Below, piece by piece: positions 28,901 through 43,900 of a stretch of 64,000 nt of DNA. The notes beneath the pieces are model-generated. The model did no database searches. It worked only from the letters and a program-made list of their open reading frames with translations, and was not told the DNA's origin. The DNA is from Caprella mutica. Lineage: Eukaryota > Arthropoda > Malacostraca > Amphipoda > Caprellidae. Made by a program: the position numbers and the translations under genes. The stretch covers positions 456,153 through 520,152 of the forward strand of contig CANNZV010000122.1 in assembly GCA_947561585.1 (NCBI GenBank), given 5' to 3'. Within the stretch, counting starts at the first letter, position 1; every line of letters starts with the position of its first letter.

Positions 28901-31900
28901 TTCCTGCAGGTAATCCTGATGGGTCTTCGATGTTGCCGATTCCGTTGTTCCAAGTATAAGTGATTGGTGCAATTCCATTTGTTACTGTTAAATCAATGCT
29001 TCCGTTAGATTGACCGCAAGTAGCATCAATATGAGTTTCAGTAACTTGTAGTGTTCCAGCTCCTTCAATAGTAATTGATAATGTAGCATCACATCCTGAA
29101 GCATCAGTTACCGTTACTTCGTAGATTCCTGCAGGTAATCCTGATGGATCTTCGATGTTGCCGATTCCGTTGTTCCAGTTAAATGTGATTGGTGCAATTC
29201 CACCATTTACTGTCAAGTCGATGCTTCCATTAGATTGACCGCAAGTAGCATCTACATGAGTTTCAGTAACATTCAAACCACCTGTTACATTAATGGTTTG
29301 TGTAGCAGATACTGAGTTTCCACAGTCGTCAGTCGCAGTCCATGTTCTTTCCAATGTGTAAGAACATCCTGTTCCACTTTGATTTTCTGTAAATTCTACA
29401 TCAACATTTGTATCACAATTATCAGTACCAGTTACAGTTGGTACAGAAGGAATTGTTTGTCCAATTGTCAAATCAACATCCAAGTTATTAGGAACTCCAA
29501 TCAATGTTGGGTTTATGTTATCTTGAACTGTAATGATTTGAACACCTTCCGTAATATTTCCACAATCATCAGTCGCAGTCCAAGTACGTGTCAATGTATA
29601 AGCATCAACACATGCTCCTGGAGTATTTGTCTCATTGAAAGTGATGGTTACATCTGTATCACAATTATCATTTGCAACTGGATTTCCGATTGCAGGAATA
29701 TTTCCACACTCTACAGTAATGTTAGCTGGGATACCTGCCAATACTGGAGGTGTGTTATCTCCTATGGTAATCGTTTGTGTAACAGAAGCTACATTTCCAC
29801 AATTGTCCGTTGCTGTCCAAGTTCTCTCTAAAGTAAATCCACATGCTGTAGGTGTATTTATTTCGTTAAATGAGATGTCCACATCTGTATCACAATCATC
29901 ACTTGCAGCAGGGTCAGCTATCACAGGAATGTTTCCACATTCAACTGTTACATCACCAGGAATTCCTACTAATGTCGGAGCATCGTTATCTCCTACTGTA
30001 ATGATTTGTGAAGCAGAAACTGAATTTCCACATGCATCAGTTGCAGTCCATGTTCGAGTCAATGTATATGAATCAGCGCAAGTTCCAGCTTCTTGAGTTT
30101 CTGCAAATTCAACTTGGATATTTACATCACAATTATCAGTTGCAGTTACATTCGCTGCTGCTGGAGGTACTCCGTTACATCCTACACTCAAGTCAGTTGG
30201 AACACCTACTAATACTGGATCAGTTTGGTCTTCTACTGTAATGGTTTGTGTAGCAGAAATTGAGTTTCCACAGTTGTCGGTTGCTGTCCATGTTCTCTCT
30301 AAAATATATCCACATGCTGTAGGTGTATTTATTTCATTAAATGAAACATCTACATTCGTATCACAATTATCATTTCCTGTAACTGTTGCAGGCGTTGGAA
30401 TATTTCCACATTCAACAATTGCATCAGCAGGTACTCCTATCAATCCTGGGTTTCTAGTATCTTCAACTGTTATGAGTTGAGTATGAGAAACTCCATTTCC
30501 ACATGAACTTGCAACACTCCAAATTCTTTCAATCGTATAACTATTCTCACATGATCCTGGAATAATGTTTTCTACAAAATCCAATTGAACCGGTAATCCT
30601 GTACATCCATCAGTAGCTGACAAATCAGCAATAGCTGGAACCTCATCACACTCAACTGTAATATCAGCAGGTAATGCTGAAAGTGTAGCTGCTTCAGATT
30701 GAACTATAATTGTTTGAGACGCAGAAGTTGCATTTCCACAATTATCAGTTGCAGTCCATGTACGAGTGATGATTAAGTTACAACCATCTTGAACAGAACT
30801 TTCATCAAATGAAATGTCAACATTATTATCACAGTTATCAGTAGCAACTGGTGTAGCTGGTGCTGGAACGTTTCCACAATCCACCATTACATTAGTTGGT
30901 ACACCTGCTAATACTGGTGCTACTAAATCTTCGATAGTAATATTTTGCGAAGCAGAAACTGTGTTTCCACAATCGTCTGTTGCAGTCCAAGTTCGAGTGA
31001 TGATGTAACCATCCGCACATGCTCCCGGAGTAATTATTTCACTAAATGAAATATCAACATCTGTATCACAAATATCCGTTGCAGTAATATTCTGAGCAGT
31101 TGGAATAGTTTCATTACAACTGTAAGTTGCATCAGCAGGAACTCCTAATATTGTAGGATCATTGTTATCTGTCACCGTAATAATTTGTGACTCAGAAGCT
31201 GAATTTCCACATGCATCAGTTGCAGTCCATGTTCGAGTAATCGTATATCCACAAGCTAACGGTGATTGAGTTTCTACAAAATCTAAAGTCGCATTTGCAT
31301 CACAATCATCCAATACTCCAACATTTGGATCTACTGCAGGAATCGCATTACAATCAACTGTTAAGTCAGCAGGTACTTCCCAAAGACTTGGAGCTTCTGA
31401 ATCAGTTACTGTTACTTCTTGTATAGCAGAAGTTGTATTTCCACAAGCATCAGTTGCAGTCCATGTACGAGTGATTAAATATCCACAAGCTAATGGAGTT
31501 TCAACTTCTGATAACAATACTTCTACATCAAAGTCACAATCATCAGTTGCACCTACATATGGAGCTTGAGTTACTGCGCTACATTCTATCGTAATATTAC
31601 TTGGTACATCAATTAAAACTGGTGCTTCGTTGTCACCAACATTAATGATTTGGGTACCAGTTGCTATATTTCCACAATCATCTGTTGCAGTCCAAGTACG
31701 AGTTAATGTGTATGAATTAGCACATTGACCTGGCGTATTTGTTTCTGCAAAATCAATAGAAATATTTGTAGTACAATTATCTGTCACCGTAACATTAGCT
31801 GCTACTGGTGGAATTTCATTACAAGGAACATCTAAGTCCGCAGGTATTCCAATTAAAATTGGATCTTCGTTATCTTCAACTGTAATTACTTGAGATGCTT

Positions 31901-34900
31901 CAATTGAGTTTCCACAATTATCCGTCGCTATCCAAGTTCGAGTCAATGTGTAACCACATGCTAATGGAGTTTGAATTTCATTATATGTAAGGTCGATATT
32001 AACATCACAATTATCCGTTGCGATTGGAGAAGCAGAAGTTGGAACATTTCCACAATCCACAGTAATATCAGTAGGTACACCTGCCAAAATTGGTTGTTGT
32101 GTATCTTCAACTGTAATCGTTTGTGTCGCTGAAGCAGCAGTTCCGCAACCAGCATTTGTAGTCCATGTTCTCTCTATCGTGTAGCTATTTTCACATACTC
32201 CTGGAATAATGTTTTCAGTAAAGATTACTTCAACATTTCCTAAACAGTTTGAATTAGCTGTTACTGAAGTCGCCGCAGGTATATTGTTACACTCAACTGT
32301 AAGATCAGATGGAACACCTGCTAAAGTAGGCTCATCTGCAGTTACTGTGATTACTTGAACTCCCTCAGTTGTGTTTCCACAGTTGTCAGTCGCTGTCCAA
32401 GTTCTTGTCAAAATATATCCACATCCGTCTGGAGTTGAAACTTCATTGAAGTCAACTTGAACATCAGTATCACAATTGTCATTGACAAATGGTGTAGCTG
32501 GCGCAGGTACTAAGTCACATGGTACTCCATTTACATCCGCAGGAATTCCTGCTAAGATTGGCGCTTCATTATCTTCAACTGTAATTGTTTGCGTAGCAGA
32601 AACTGAGTTTCCACATGCATCAGTTGCAATCCATGTTCGTGTAATAACCTGAGCTTCTGCACATGCCCCTGGAGTTACAACTTCGTTGAAACTTACTAGT
32701 GGGTTAATGTCGCAGTTATCGTTTGCAGCTACATTAGTTGCAATTGCAGGAATTGCATTACAATCAACTGCTACATCCGCAGGTACATTTATTAATACTG
32801 GATTTGTATTGTCTTCAACTGTAATCGTTTGTGAAGCTTCAACTGAATTTCCACAATTATCAGTTGCAGTCCAAGTTCGAGTCAATGTGTAAGCATTTGC
32901 ACATATTCCTGGAGTATTAGTTTCAACAAATGAAATCTCAACATCCGTATCACATGCATCCGTTGCTACTGGTGTAGCTGGTGCAGGAATGGCATCACAA
33001 CTAACTGTTAAGTTAGCAGGTACACCTGCAAGTGTTGGATCTTCATTGTCTCCAATGCTAATCTCTTGTGAAGCAGAAACTGTGTTTCCACAATCATCAG
33101 TAGCTGTCCAAGTTCGAGTTAAGATATAAGAATCTGCACATGCTCCTGGAGTAGTTACTTCTGCAAAGTCAATAGTTACGTCTACATCACAATTATCTGT
33201 TGCAGTTACGATTGCCGCTGCTGGGATAGTTGCGCTACAGTTTAATGAAGTGTTAGCCGGTACACCAACTAAGATTGGATCTTCATCATCACTAGTTGTA
33301 ATTGTTTGCGAAGCTTCAACTGAGTTTCCACAGTCGTCAGTCGCAATCCAAGTACGTGTGATTATTAATCCACATCCATTTTCAACCGAAGTTTCACTAA
33401 ATGTAATTTCCACATCTGTATCACAGTTGTCCGTTGCTACTGGTTGAGCAGGCGCTGGGATATTTCCACATGCAGCTTCAACATCAGCAGGAATACCTGC
33501 AAGTATTGGTAATTGAGTATCTTGAACTGTAATGATTTGAGTATGTGAAGCCGCAGTTCCACAACCAGCATTTGTAGTCCAAGTTCTTTCAATTGTATAT
33601 GAATCAGAGCAAGCTCCTTCATTTATAACTTCTGTAAATGTTACGTCAACATTTCCTAAACAAGATGAACTTGCTGTTACACTAGCAGCCGTAGGTACAT
33701 TGTTACATTCTACTGTTTGATCAGCAGGTAAGCTTGACAATGTAGGCTCGTCACCATTAACTGTAATTATTTGCGAAGCTTCAACTGAGTTTCCACAGTT
33801 ATCAGTCGCCGTCCAAGTTCGAGTGATAATCAATCCACATCCATCTTCAACAGATGTTTCTGCAAAGTCAACATCAACATCAGTATCACAATTGTCATTG
33901 ACAAATGGTACTGCTGGTGCTGGTACTTGATTACAGTCAACAGTTACATCAGCAGGTACACCTGCGATAACTGGGTCTTGAGTATCTTGAACTGTGATGA
34001 TCTGTGATTGAGAAACTGAGTTTCCACAAGCATCAGTTGCTGTCCATGTTCGAGTTAATGTATATGCTTCGCTACATGCTCCAGGAGTAACCACTTCGTT
34101 AAATGATACTAAAGGATTAATGTCGCAATTGTCATTCGCTGCAATGTTAGTTGCAATTGCTGGAATCGCGTTACATTCTACTGTTGCGTCAGCAGGGATA
34201 TTAACTAATGTAGGATTAGTGTTATCATTTACTGTAATGATCTGAGTATATGAAGCCGCAGTTCCACATCCAGCATCAGTTGACCATGTTCTCTCGATCG
34301 TGTAGCTATTTGCGCAAGCACCATCAATAATATTTTCTGTAAATATTACTGGTACGTTTGCAATACAAGTTGAACTTGCAGTTAAAATAGCTGCATCAGG
34401 AATTGCATCACATTCAACTGTTACGTTTGCAGGTGCGCCAGATAAAGTTGGCTCATCTGAAGTAACTGTAATTGTTTGAGTTGCTGTAGCAGAGTTACCA
34501 CAGTTATCAGTTGCAGTCCATGTTCGAGTTAAGATAAATCCACATCCATCAGGAGTAGAAGTTTCTTCGAAATCAACATCAATGTCAGTATCACAATTGT
34601 CATTTGTAAATGGTACTGCTGGTGCAGGTACTTGATTACAATCAACTGTTACATCAGCAGGGATACCTGCGATAACTGGGTCAGTTGTATCTTGTACTGT
34701 AATGATTTGCGAAGCAGAAACTGAATTTCCACATGCATCAGTTGCAGTCCAAGTTCTTGTAATTGTTTGCTCATCTAAACAAGCTCCAGGAGTAACCACT
34801 TCTTCAAATGTTACTAATGGATTGGTATCACAAATGTCAGTTGCAGAAACGTTAGTTGCAATTGCAGGAATTGCATTACATTCTACTGTTACATTAGTAG

Positions 34901-37900
34901 GTACATTTACTAGTTCAGGTGCAGTAGCATCTCCAACAGAAATTGTTTGACTTGCTGAACTTGTGTTTCCACATGCATCAGTAGCTGTCCAAGTTCTAGT
35001 TAATGTGTAAGAGTTAGCACATCCACCAGCATCTTGAGTTTCTACAAATTCTATTGTTACGTCAGTATCACAATTATCATTCGCTACTACATTTGCAGGT
35101 GCAGCAGGAATTGAGTTACAATCCGCTGTAGCATCTGCAGGAATTCCTGCAAGGATAGGTGCTTCATTATCTTCAACTGTAATGTTTTGAACTTCTACTG
35201 CTGCGTTTCCACAGTTATCAGTTGCTGTCCAAGTTCGAGTTAAGATGTATGAATTCACACATGATCCAGGAGTAATTGTCTCTACAAATTCTATCGTTAC
35301 ATCGGCATCACAATCATCTGTAGCAGTTGGTTGTGCAATTGCAGGTATATTGTTACAATCTGCTGTAGCATCTGCAGGAACTCCTGCTAATGTTGGAGCA
35401 GAAGCATCTCCTACTGTAATGATTTGTGTTCCAACTACTTCGTTACCACAATTATCTGTAGCCGTCCAAGTACGTTTTAACACATAAGAATCTTCACAAG
35501 CTCCTTCAATCAACTCTTCGAAGTAAATGATATTTACATTTACATCACAGTTATCAGTAGCAGTTACTGTTCCTGGAGTTGGTTGTGTAGGTATTGTGTT
35601 ACAATCTACTTGAGTATTTGCAGGTACTCCAACTAATGTTGGTGGAGTTACATCTGATACTGTAATGTTCTGAGTTTTAACGGTGATATTTCCACAGTTG
35701 TCGTAAGCTGTCCAAATACGTTTTAAAGTATAAGAATCAGCACATGCACCTGGGTTAATAATTTCGCTAAATGTTACTTGAACATCTGTATCACAATTAT
35801 CAGTTACGATGATTGTTCCAGCAGCAGGAGCTGTAGGTACTTCATCACAATCTGCAATTACATCAGCAGGTACACCTTCAATAGTTGGTGCTGTGTTATC
35901 TTCAACTGTAATGATTTGAATCTGAACAGTTGCGTTTCCACAATTATCAGTCGCTGTGTATTTTCTAGAAATCGTATAGTTATCAGTACAAATTCCTGGA
36001 AGGATTGTTTCTTCTAACACTATTTCTACATCTGTATCACAGTTATCAGTAGATGTAATATCTGTTCCAATTTGTAATGGAGTAGGAATCGCATCACACT
36101 CAACAGTTGTGTTTCCAGGTACACCAATCAATGTTGGATCAGTAGTATCTTGAACTGTAATCGTTTGAACTTTTACATCTTGATTTCCACAGTTATCAGT
36201 TGCCGTCCAAGTTCTTACGATTTGGTAATTGTCAGTACAGTTACCTGCAATGATTTCTTCTTCGAATGCAATGTCAACATCAGTATCACAGTTATCATTC
36301 GCAATTGGTTGCGCTGCAACTGGGATGTTGTTACATTCTACTGTTTCGTCAGCAGGTACTCCGATTAATGCAGGATTACGAGTATCCTGAACAGTAATCA
36401 CTTGAGTTTCAACTGTTGTGTTTCCACAGTTATCAGTTGCCGTCCAAGTTCGAGTTAATGTATAGTTGTCTTCGCAAGAACCGTCAGTTCTTACTTCTTC
36501 ATAATTTAATTCAACATCAACATCACAGTTATCAGCTGCTGTAGGTTGTGCTGGTGCAGGTACTGCATCACACTCAACTGTAGCATCAGCAGGTACACCT
36601 GCGATTGTTGGGTTTGTATTATCTTGGATAGTTAATGTCTGAGTTTGTGAAGTTGTATTTCCACAGTTATCAGTTGCTGTCCAAGTTCGTGTAATTGTGT
36701 AGTTGTCCGTACATCCTCCATCAGTTGTTGTTTCAACTAATGTGATGGTTACGTCCGTATCACAGTTATCAGCTGCGGTTGGTTGAGCAGGCGCAGGTAC
36801 ATTATCACAATCAACTGTTGCATCCGCAGGTACTCCTGCTAATGTTGGGTCAGTTGTATCTTGTACACTAATTACTTGTACATGAAGATCTGTGTTACCA
36901 CAGTTGTCAGTCGCTGTCCATGTTCGAGTTAATGTGTAAGTATCGTCACAAGCTCCATCCGTTCTTACTTCAGAGAAATCAATATCAACATCAGTATCAC
37001 AATTGTCAGTTGCAGTTGGTTGTGTTGGTGCAGGAACTGCATCACACTCAACTGTAATGTCTAATGGTAATTCTGAAAGTACTGGATCAGTTGTATCCTG
37101 AACTGTAATTACTTGCTCTTGAGAAACTGAGTTTCCACAGTTATCAGTTGCTGTCCAAATTCTAGTGATCGTATAATTGTCTGCACAATTTCCATCAGAC
37201 TGGATTTGGAAGAAAGTAACTTCAACATCAGTATCACAGTTGTCAGATGCAGTTGGTTGTGCAATTGCAGGAACGTTATCACATTCAACAGTTACACTTG
37301 CAGGTACTCCATCCAATACTGGGTCAGTTGTATCTTGTACTGTAATGATTTGTGATTCAACTGTTGTGTTTCCACAGTTGTCAGTTGCTGTCCATGTACG
37401 AGTAATCGTGTATGAATCTTCACAAATTTGATTTGAAATAACTTCTGCGAAAACAATTTCAACATCAGTATCACAATTATCATTTGCCGTAGGCGTAGCT
37501 ACTGCAGGTATTGCATCACACTCAACTGTAGCATTTGCAGGTACTCCTGAAAGTACTGGATCAGTTGTGTCTTGTACTGTGATGATTTGTGATTCAACTG
37601 TTGCGTTTCCACAATTGTCAGTTGCTGTCCATGTACGAGTGATCGTGTATGAATCTTCACAAATTTGATTTGAAATAACTTCTGCGAAATCAATTTCAAC
37701 ATCTGTATCACAGTTATCATTTGCCGTAGGCGTAGCTGCTGCAGGTATTGCGTTACACTCAACTGTAGTATTTGCAGGTACTCCTGAAAGTACAGGGTCA
37801 GTTGTATCTTGAACGTTGATGATTTGTGTTTGCGTAGTTGCATTTCCACAGTTATCAGTCGCTGTCCAAGTTCTTGTTAATGTGTAAGTATCTTCACATG

Positions 37901-40900
37901 CTCCGTCCGTTCTTACTTCGTTAAATACTACATCAACATCGTTATCGCAATTGTCATTAACTGTAGGTCCCGCTGGTGCAGGAACTGCGTTACACTCAAC
38001 AGTTGTGTTAGCAGGTACTCCAGAAAGTACTGGATTAGTTGTATCCTGAACGTTGATAGTTTGAGTTTGTGAAGTGGCATTTCCACAAGCATCAGTTGCT
38101 GTCCATGTTCTAGTTAATGTGTAAGTATCTTCACATGCTCCATCCGTTCTTACTTCTTCAAAAGTAATCGCAGGATTAGGATCACAATTATCAGTTGCAG
38201 TTGGTTGTGCTGCTGCAGGAACTGCATTACACTCAACTGTTACATTTGCAGGTACACCTGCTAATGTTGGATCAGTTGTATCCTGTACTGTAATTGTTTG
38301 TGATTGAACATCTGTGTTACCACAGTTGTCAGTCGCTGTCCATGTACGAATCATTGTGTATGAATCAGGGCAGTTACCAGGAACGATTTCAACATTGAAA
38401 TCAATAGTAACATCTGCATCACAATTATCAGCAGCAGTTGGAGTTGCTGGTGCAGGGATGGCATCACATTCAACTGTAGTGTCAGCAGGAATTCCTGCTA
38501 GTACTGGATCAGTTGTATCAATCACAATGATTTGTTGAGATTGAATATCTTGATTTCCACAGTTATCAGTTGCAGTCCATGTTCGTGTTAATGTGTAACT
38601 ATCTTCACATCCTCCGTCAGTTCTTACTTCTACAAAATCAATAGTAACATCTGCATCACAATTGTCAGCAGCAGTTGGAGTTGCTGGTGCAGGTACTGCA
38701 TCACACTCAACTGTTTCGCCAGCAGGTACACCTGATAATACTGGGTTAGTTGTATCTTGAATAGTTATGATCTGAGTTCCTGAAGTTGCGTTTCCACAGT
38801 TATCAGTTGCAGTCCATGTTCTTTCAATTGTATAGTTGTCTGCACAGTTTCCATTAATGATTACTTCTGCAAAAGTGATTTCAACATCACTATCACAGTT
38901 ATCATCAGCAAATGGTGCTGTACTTTCTGCAGGTACTGCATCACATTCAGCAGTTACATTTGCAGGTATGTCAAATAATGCTGGTGCAGTAGTATCTTGA
39001 ACATTGATTACTTGAACTTTAACATCTGTGTTGCCACAGTTGTCAGTTGCTGTCCAAGTTCGAGTCAATGTGTAAGTATCTTCACATGCTCCATCAGTTC
39101 TTACTTCTACAAAATCAATTGTAACATCAGCATCACAATTATCAATCGCTTCTGGTGTAGCAGGTGCTGGTACTAAATCACACTCAACTGTTACGTTTCC
39201 AGGTACGCCAACCAATTCTGGGTTAGTTGTATCTTGAACAGTAATCGTTTGAGTTTGAGAACTTGCATTTCCACAAGCATCAGTTGCTGTCCAAGTTCGA
39301 GTCAAGGTATAAGTATCTTCACATACTCCGTCAGTTCGAATTTCTTCGAAAGAAACGATTGGTGAAGCATCACAATTATCAGTTGCAGTTGGATTAGCTA
39401 ATGCAGGTACTGCATTACACTCAACGATTACATCTCCAGGTACACCAGCTAAAACTGGATCAGTTGTATCCTGAACTGTAATTGTTTGAGATTGAACATC
39501 TGTGTTTCCACAGTTATCAGTTGCGGTCCATGTTCGAGTCAATGTATATGAATCAGGACAAGTTCCGTCTGTTCTAACTTCTTCGAAAGTGATTGTTACA
39601 TCAGCATCGCAGTTATCAGAAGCAGTTGGTTGTGCTGGTGCAGGTACTGCATCACACTCAACTGTTGTGTTAGCAGGTACTCCCGCTAATGATGGGTCAG
39701 TTGTATCTTGTACTGTAATTGTTTGTGATTGAACATCTGTGTTGCCACAGTTGTCAGTCGCTGTCCAAGTTCTAGTTAATGTGTAGTTGTCTGCACAGTT
39801 TCCGTCTGTTCTAACTTCTTCGTAAGTGATCGTTACATCAGCATCACAATTGTCAGAAGCAGTTGGAGTTGCTGGGCCAGGTACTGCATTACACTCAACT
39901 GTTTCGTCAGCAGGTACGCCTGCTAATAATGGATCAGTTGTATCTTGTACTGTAATGATTTGACTTCCAGAAGTTGAGTTTCCACAGTTGTCAGTCGCAG
40001 TCCAGATTCTTTCGATGGTGTAAGAATCAGCACATGGTCCGTCAGACTGGATTTGGAAGAAAGTAATCTCAACATCGTTATCACAGTTGTCATCAGCGAA
40101 AGGTGCTGTACTTGGTGCAGGTACTGCATCACATTCAACAGTAATCGCTGCTGGTACATCAAATAATGCTGGTGCAGTAGTATCTTGAACATTGATTACT
40201 TGAACTTTAACATCTGTGTTGCCACAGTTGTCAGTTGCTGTCCAAGTTCGAGTCAATGTGTAAGTGTCTTCACATGCTCCGTCTGTTCTAACTTCTGCAA
40301 AATCAATTGTAACGTCAGCATCACAATTATCAATTGCTTGAGGTTGAGCAGGTGCAGGAACTAAATCACATTCAACAGTTACATTTGCAGGTACTCCAAC
40401 CAATTCTGGGTTAGTAGTATCCTGTACTGTAATTGTTTGAGTTTGTGAAGTTGCATTTCCACACTCATCAGTTGCTGTCCAAGTTCGAGTTAATGTATAG
40501 TTATCTTCACAGTTTCCGTCAATTCGAATTTCTTCAAAAGAAACGATTGGTGAAGCATCACAATTATCAGTTGCAGTTGGATTAGCTAATGCAGGAATTG
40601 CATCACACTCAACGATTAGATCTCCAGGTACACCAGCTAAAACTGGATCAGTTGTATCCTGAACTGTAATTGTTTGAGATTGAACATCTGTGTTGCCACA
40701 GTTGTCAGTTGCTGTCCAAGTTCGAGTTAAGGTGTAGTTGTTTGCACAGTTTCCATCTGTTCTAACTTCTTGGAAGTCAATTGTTACATCAGCATCACAA
40801 TTGTCAGAAGCAGTTGGAGTTGCTGGTGCAGGTACTGCATCACACTCAACTGTTATTGCTGCAGGAATTCCTGCTAGTACTGGGTCAGTTGTATCTTGTA

Positions 40901-43900
40901 CTGTAATTACTTGAGACTGAACATCTGTGTTGCCACAGTTGTCAGTTGCTGTCCAAGTTCGAGTTAAGGTGTAGTTGTCTGCACAGTTTCCGTCTGTTCT
41001 AACTTCTTCGTAAGTGATCGTTACATCAGCATCACAATTGTCAGAAGCAGTTGGAGTTGCTGGGCCAGGTACTGCATTACACTCAACTGTTATTGCTGCA
41101 GGAACTCCTGCTAATAATGGGTCAGTTGTATCTTGAACTGTAATTACTTGAGTTCCTGTAGTTGAATTTCCACAGTTATCAGTTGCTGTCCAAGTTCTTT
41201 CGATTGAGTAATTATCTGCACAGTTTCCGTCAATTCTTAGATCAGCAACAGTAATCGTTACATCCGTATCACAATTGTCATCAGCAAAAGGTGCTGTACT
41301 TGGTGCAGGTACTGCATCACATTCAACAGTTACATTTGCAGGCACATCAAATAATGCTGGTGCAGTAATATCTTGAACTGTGATTACTTGAACTTTAACA
41401 TCTGTATTTCCACAGTTGTCAGTTGCTGTCCAAGTTCGAGTTAATGTATATGAATCTGGGCAAGTTCCATCTGTTCTTACTTCTTCAAATGCAATGTCAA
41501 CATCTGCATCGCAGTTGTCTGTTGCAAATGGCTCAGCAGGAGCAGGAACTAAATCACACTCAACGGTCACATTTGCAGGTACTGCGAATAATTCAGGATT
41601 AGTTGTATCCTGAACAGTAATGATTTGAGTTTCAGAAGAACTGTTTCCACAGTTATCAGTAGCAGTCCAAATTCTTTCTAATTGGTAATTGTCTTCACAG
41701 TTACCGTCAATTCTATTTTCAACAAAAGTAATTGTAGCTTCTACATCACAATTATCTAAAGCAGTTGGAGTTGCTGGTGCAGGTACTGCATCACACTCAA
41801 CTGTTTCGTCAGCAGGTACTCCTGAAAGAACTGGAGCAGTAGTATCTTCAACTGTAATGATTTGTGTTTCAACAGTTACGTTTCCACAGTTATCAGTTGC
41901 AGTCCAAGTACGAGTAATTGTAAATGTATTGTTTTGACAATCTGCAGTATTACCTGATTGAGTTGTTGTTTCAGAGAAAACAATGTCAACATCAAGATCA
42001 AGGTTGTCTGTTGCAGTTGGAGTTGCTGGTGCAGGAATTGCATCACACTCAACTGTTACATCAACAGGAATACCTGCAAAAGTAGGTGCTTCCACATCTA
42101 TCAATCCAGCATCTATATTATTGTTAATTAATCCACTTGTAATAGTGATATCATCTGTTGCTCCACTACTATCAAAATCACTATCGAATCCTTCTTCCGT
42201 TCCTTGATCTTGTAAAGCGAAAGCATATCCACCAGGAGGAGTTGGTAAATCAATTGTAATTAAATATGTTCCTGGAACTAAGTTATCAAATTCGTAATTT
42301 CCGTTTGCATCAGTTTGAGTGGTTAACCCAACTGCACTTCCTGATCCTGTAGCTCCAAACAAGTGAACTGTAACATTTTCAATTCCTTCTTCACCTGGAC
42401 TTTGTAATCCGTCATTGTTACAATCTAACCAAACGAAGTTTCCAATTTTTCCAAAAACATAATAACCTGCATCATAAGTATCATTGTCTTCACCTGAAGT
42501 CAATACTTCGATTGTAGTCATTCCAGTTGTTGGATCAACATCAGAATCTAAAGTGTCATCGCCACCGAAGTTAGCAACAGTAGTTTGATAAAGTGGGTCA
42601 GCTGAGAAAGTTAATTTGTACTCACCTGGTACTAAGTTATCAAAAGTGTATTGTCCGTTTGAGTCCGTTAATAACACTTCATTTACAGGTGTACCGTTTC
42701 CAGTTGTTCCTGTTAAAGTAACTGTAACTCCTTCGATTCCTAATTCACCTATATCTTGGATTCCGTTTGCATTTTCATCAACGAAAACGAAGTTTCCAAT
42801 TTTAGCTGGCTCGTAATAACCTGCATCGTAAGTCAAATTTGTTTCACCTGATTCTAATGTTTCAACTATTGTCATTCCTGTAGCAGGATCAACATCTGAA
42901 TCAGAATTGTCATTTCCACCTTCATCTAAGTAAGTATTTACTAAACCATTAGGTGTAGTGAAAGTCAACTTATATGAACCTGGTGCTAAGTCTTCGAAAA
43001 TGTATTTTCCGTCAGCATCAGTTGAAGTGGTTAAAGTAACAGGAGTTCCATTTCCAGTTGTTCCTGTTAATGTAATTTCTACTCCTTCGATACCTGGCTC
43101 ACCAAAGTCCATGATTCCGTTTCCGTTTAAGTCTTCGAAAACCATGTCTCCAATCTTAGCAGATTTGAAGAAACCAGCATCGTATGTTGGATTATCTTCT
43201 CCACTTGTTAAAATTTCAAATACTGTCATTCCTGTTGTAGGATCAGCATCTGAATCGTTGGTGTCATCTCCACCTTCGTTAGCATAAGTTGGGATAAAAT
43301 CCGCAGGAGTTCCAAAAGTTAATTTGTACTCACCTGGACGAAGATCATTAAAATAGTATTCTCCATTTGCATCTGTAAATGCGGTTAAAGTTACAGGTGT
43401 TCCATTTCCAGTTGCTCCTGTTAAGGTAACTTCTACCCCACCAATACCTGGCTCATCTGTATCTTGTAATCCGTTTGCATTTTTATCTTCGAAAACAAAA
43501 TTTCCGATTCTTGCTGGTTGGTAATAACCTGCATCTAATGTGTTATCAGTTTCACCTGACTCAATTATTGTAAATTCAGTCATGTTTGATAAAGGATCAA
43601 CATCCGAATCATTTGCATCGTCACCACCTTCGTTAGCATAAGTTGTTTCGTAACCTGTTGGTTTTACAAAAGTCAACTTGTACTCCCCTGGTGCAAGATC
43701 TTCAAAAATGTATTCGCCATTTGAATCAGTCGTTGCAGTTAAGGTTACAGGTGTTCCATTTCCAGTTGTTCCTGTTAATGTAATTTCAACTCCTTCAATA
43801 CCTGGTTCACCTGCATCCTGAATACCATTTCCATTTAAGTCTTCAAAAACAGTATCACCAATTTTACCAGATTTGTAGAAACCTGCATCGTAGGTTGGAT

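Noticed and set aside
29285..42092. Regular DNA repeats that could suggest a CRISPR array
   Set aside because: The period is about 238 bp, the repeats are coding throughout and there are no short spacers or cas genes.
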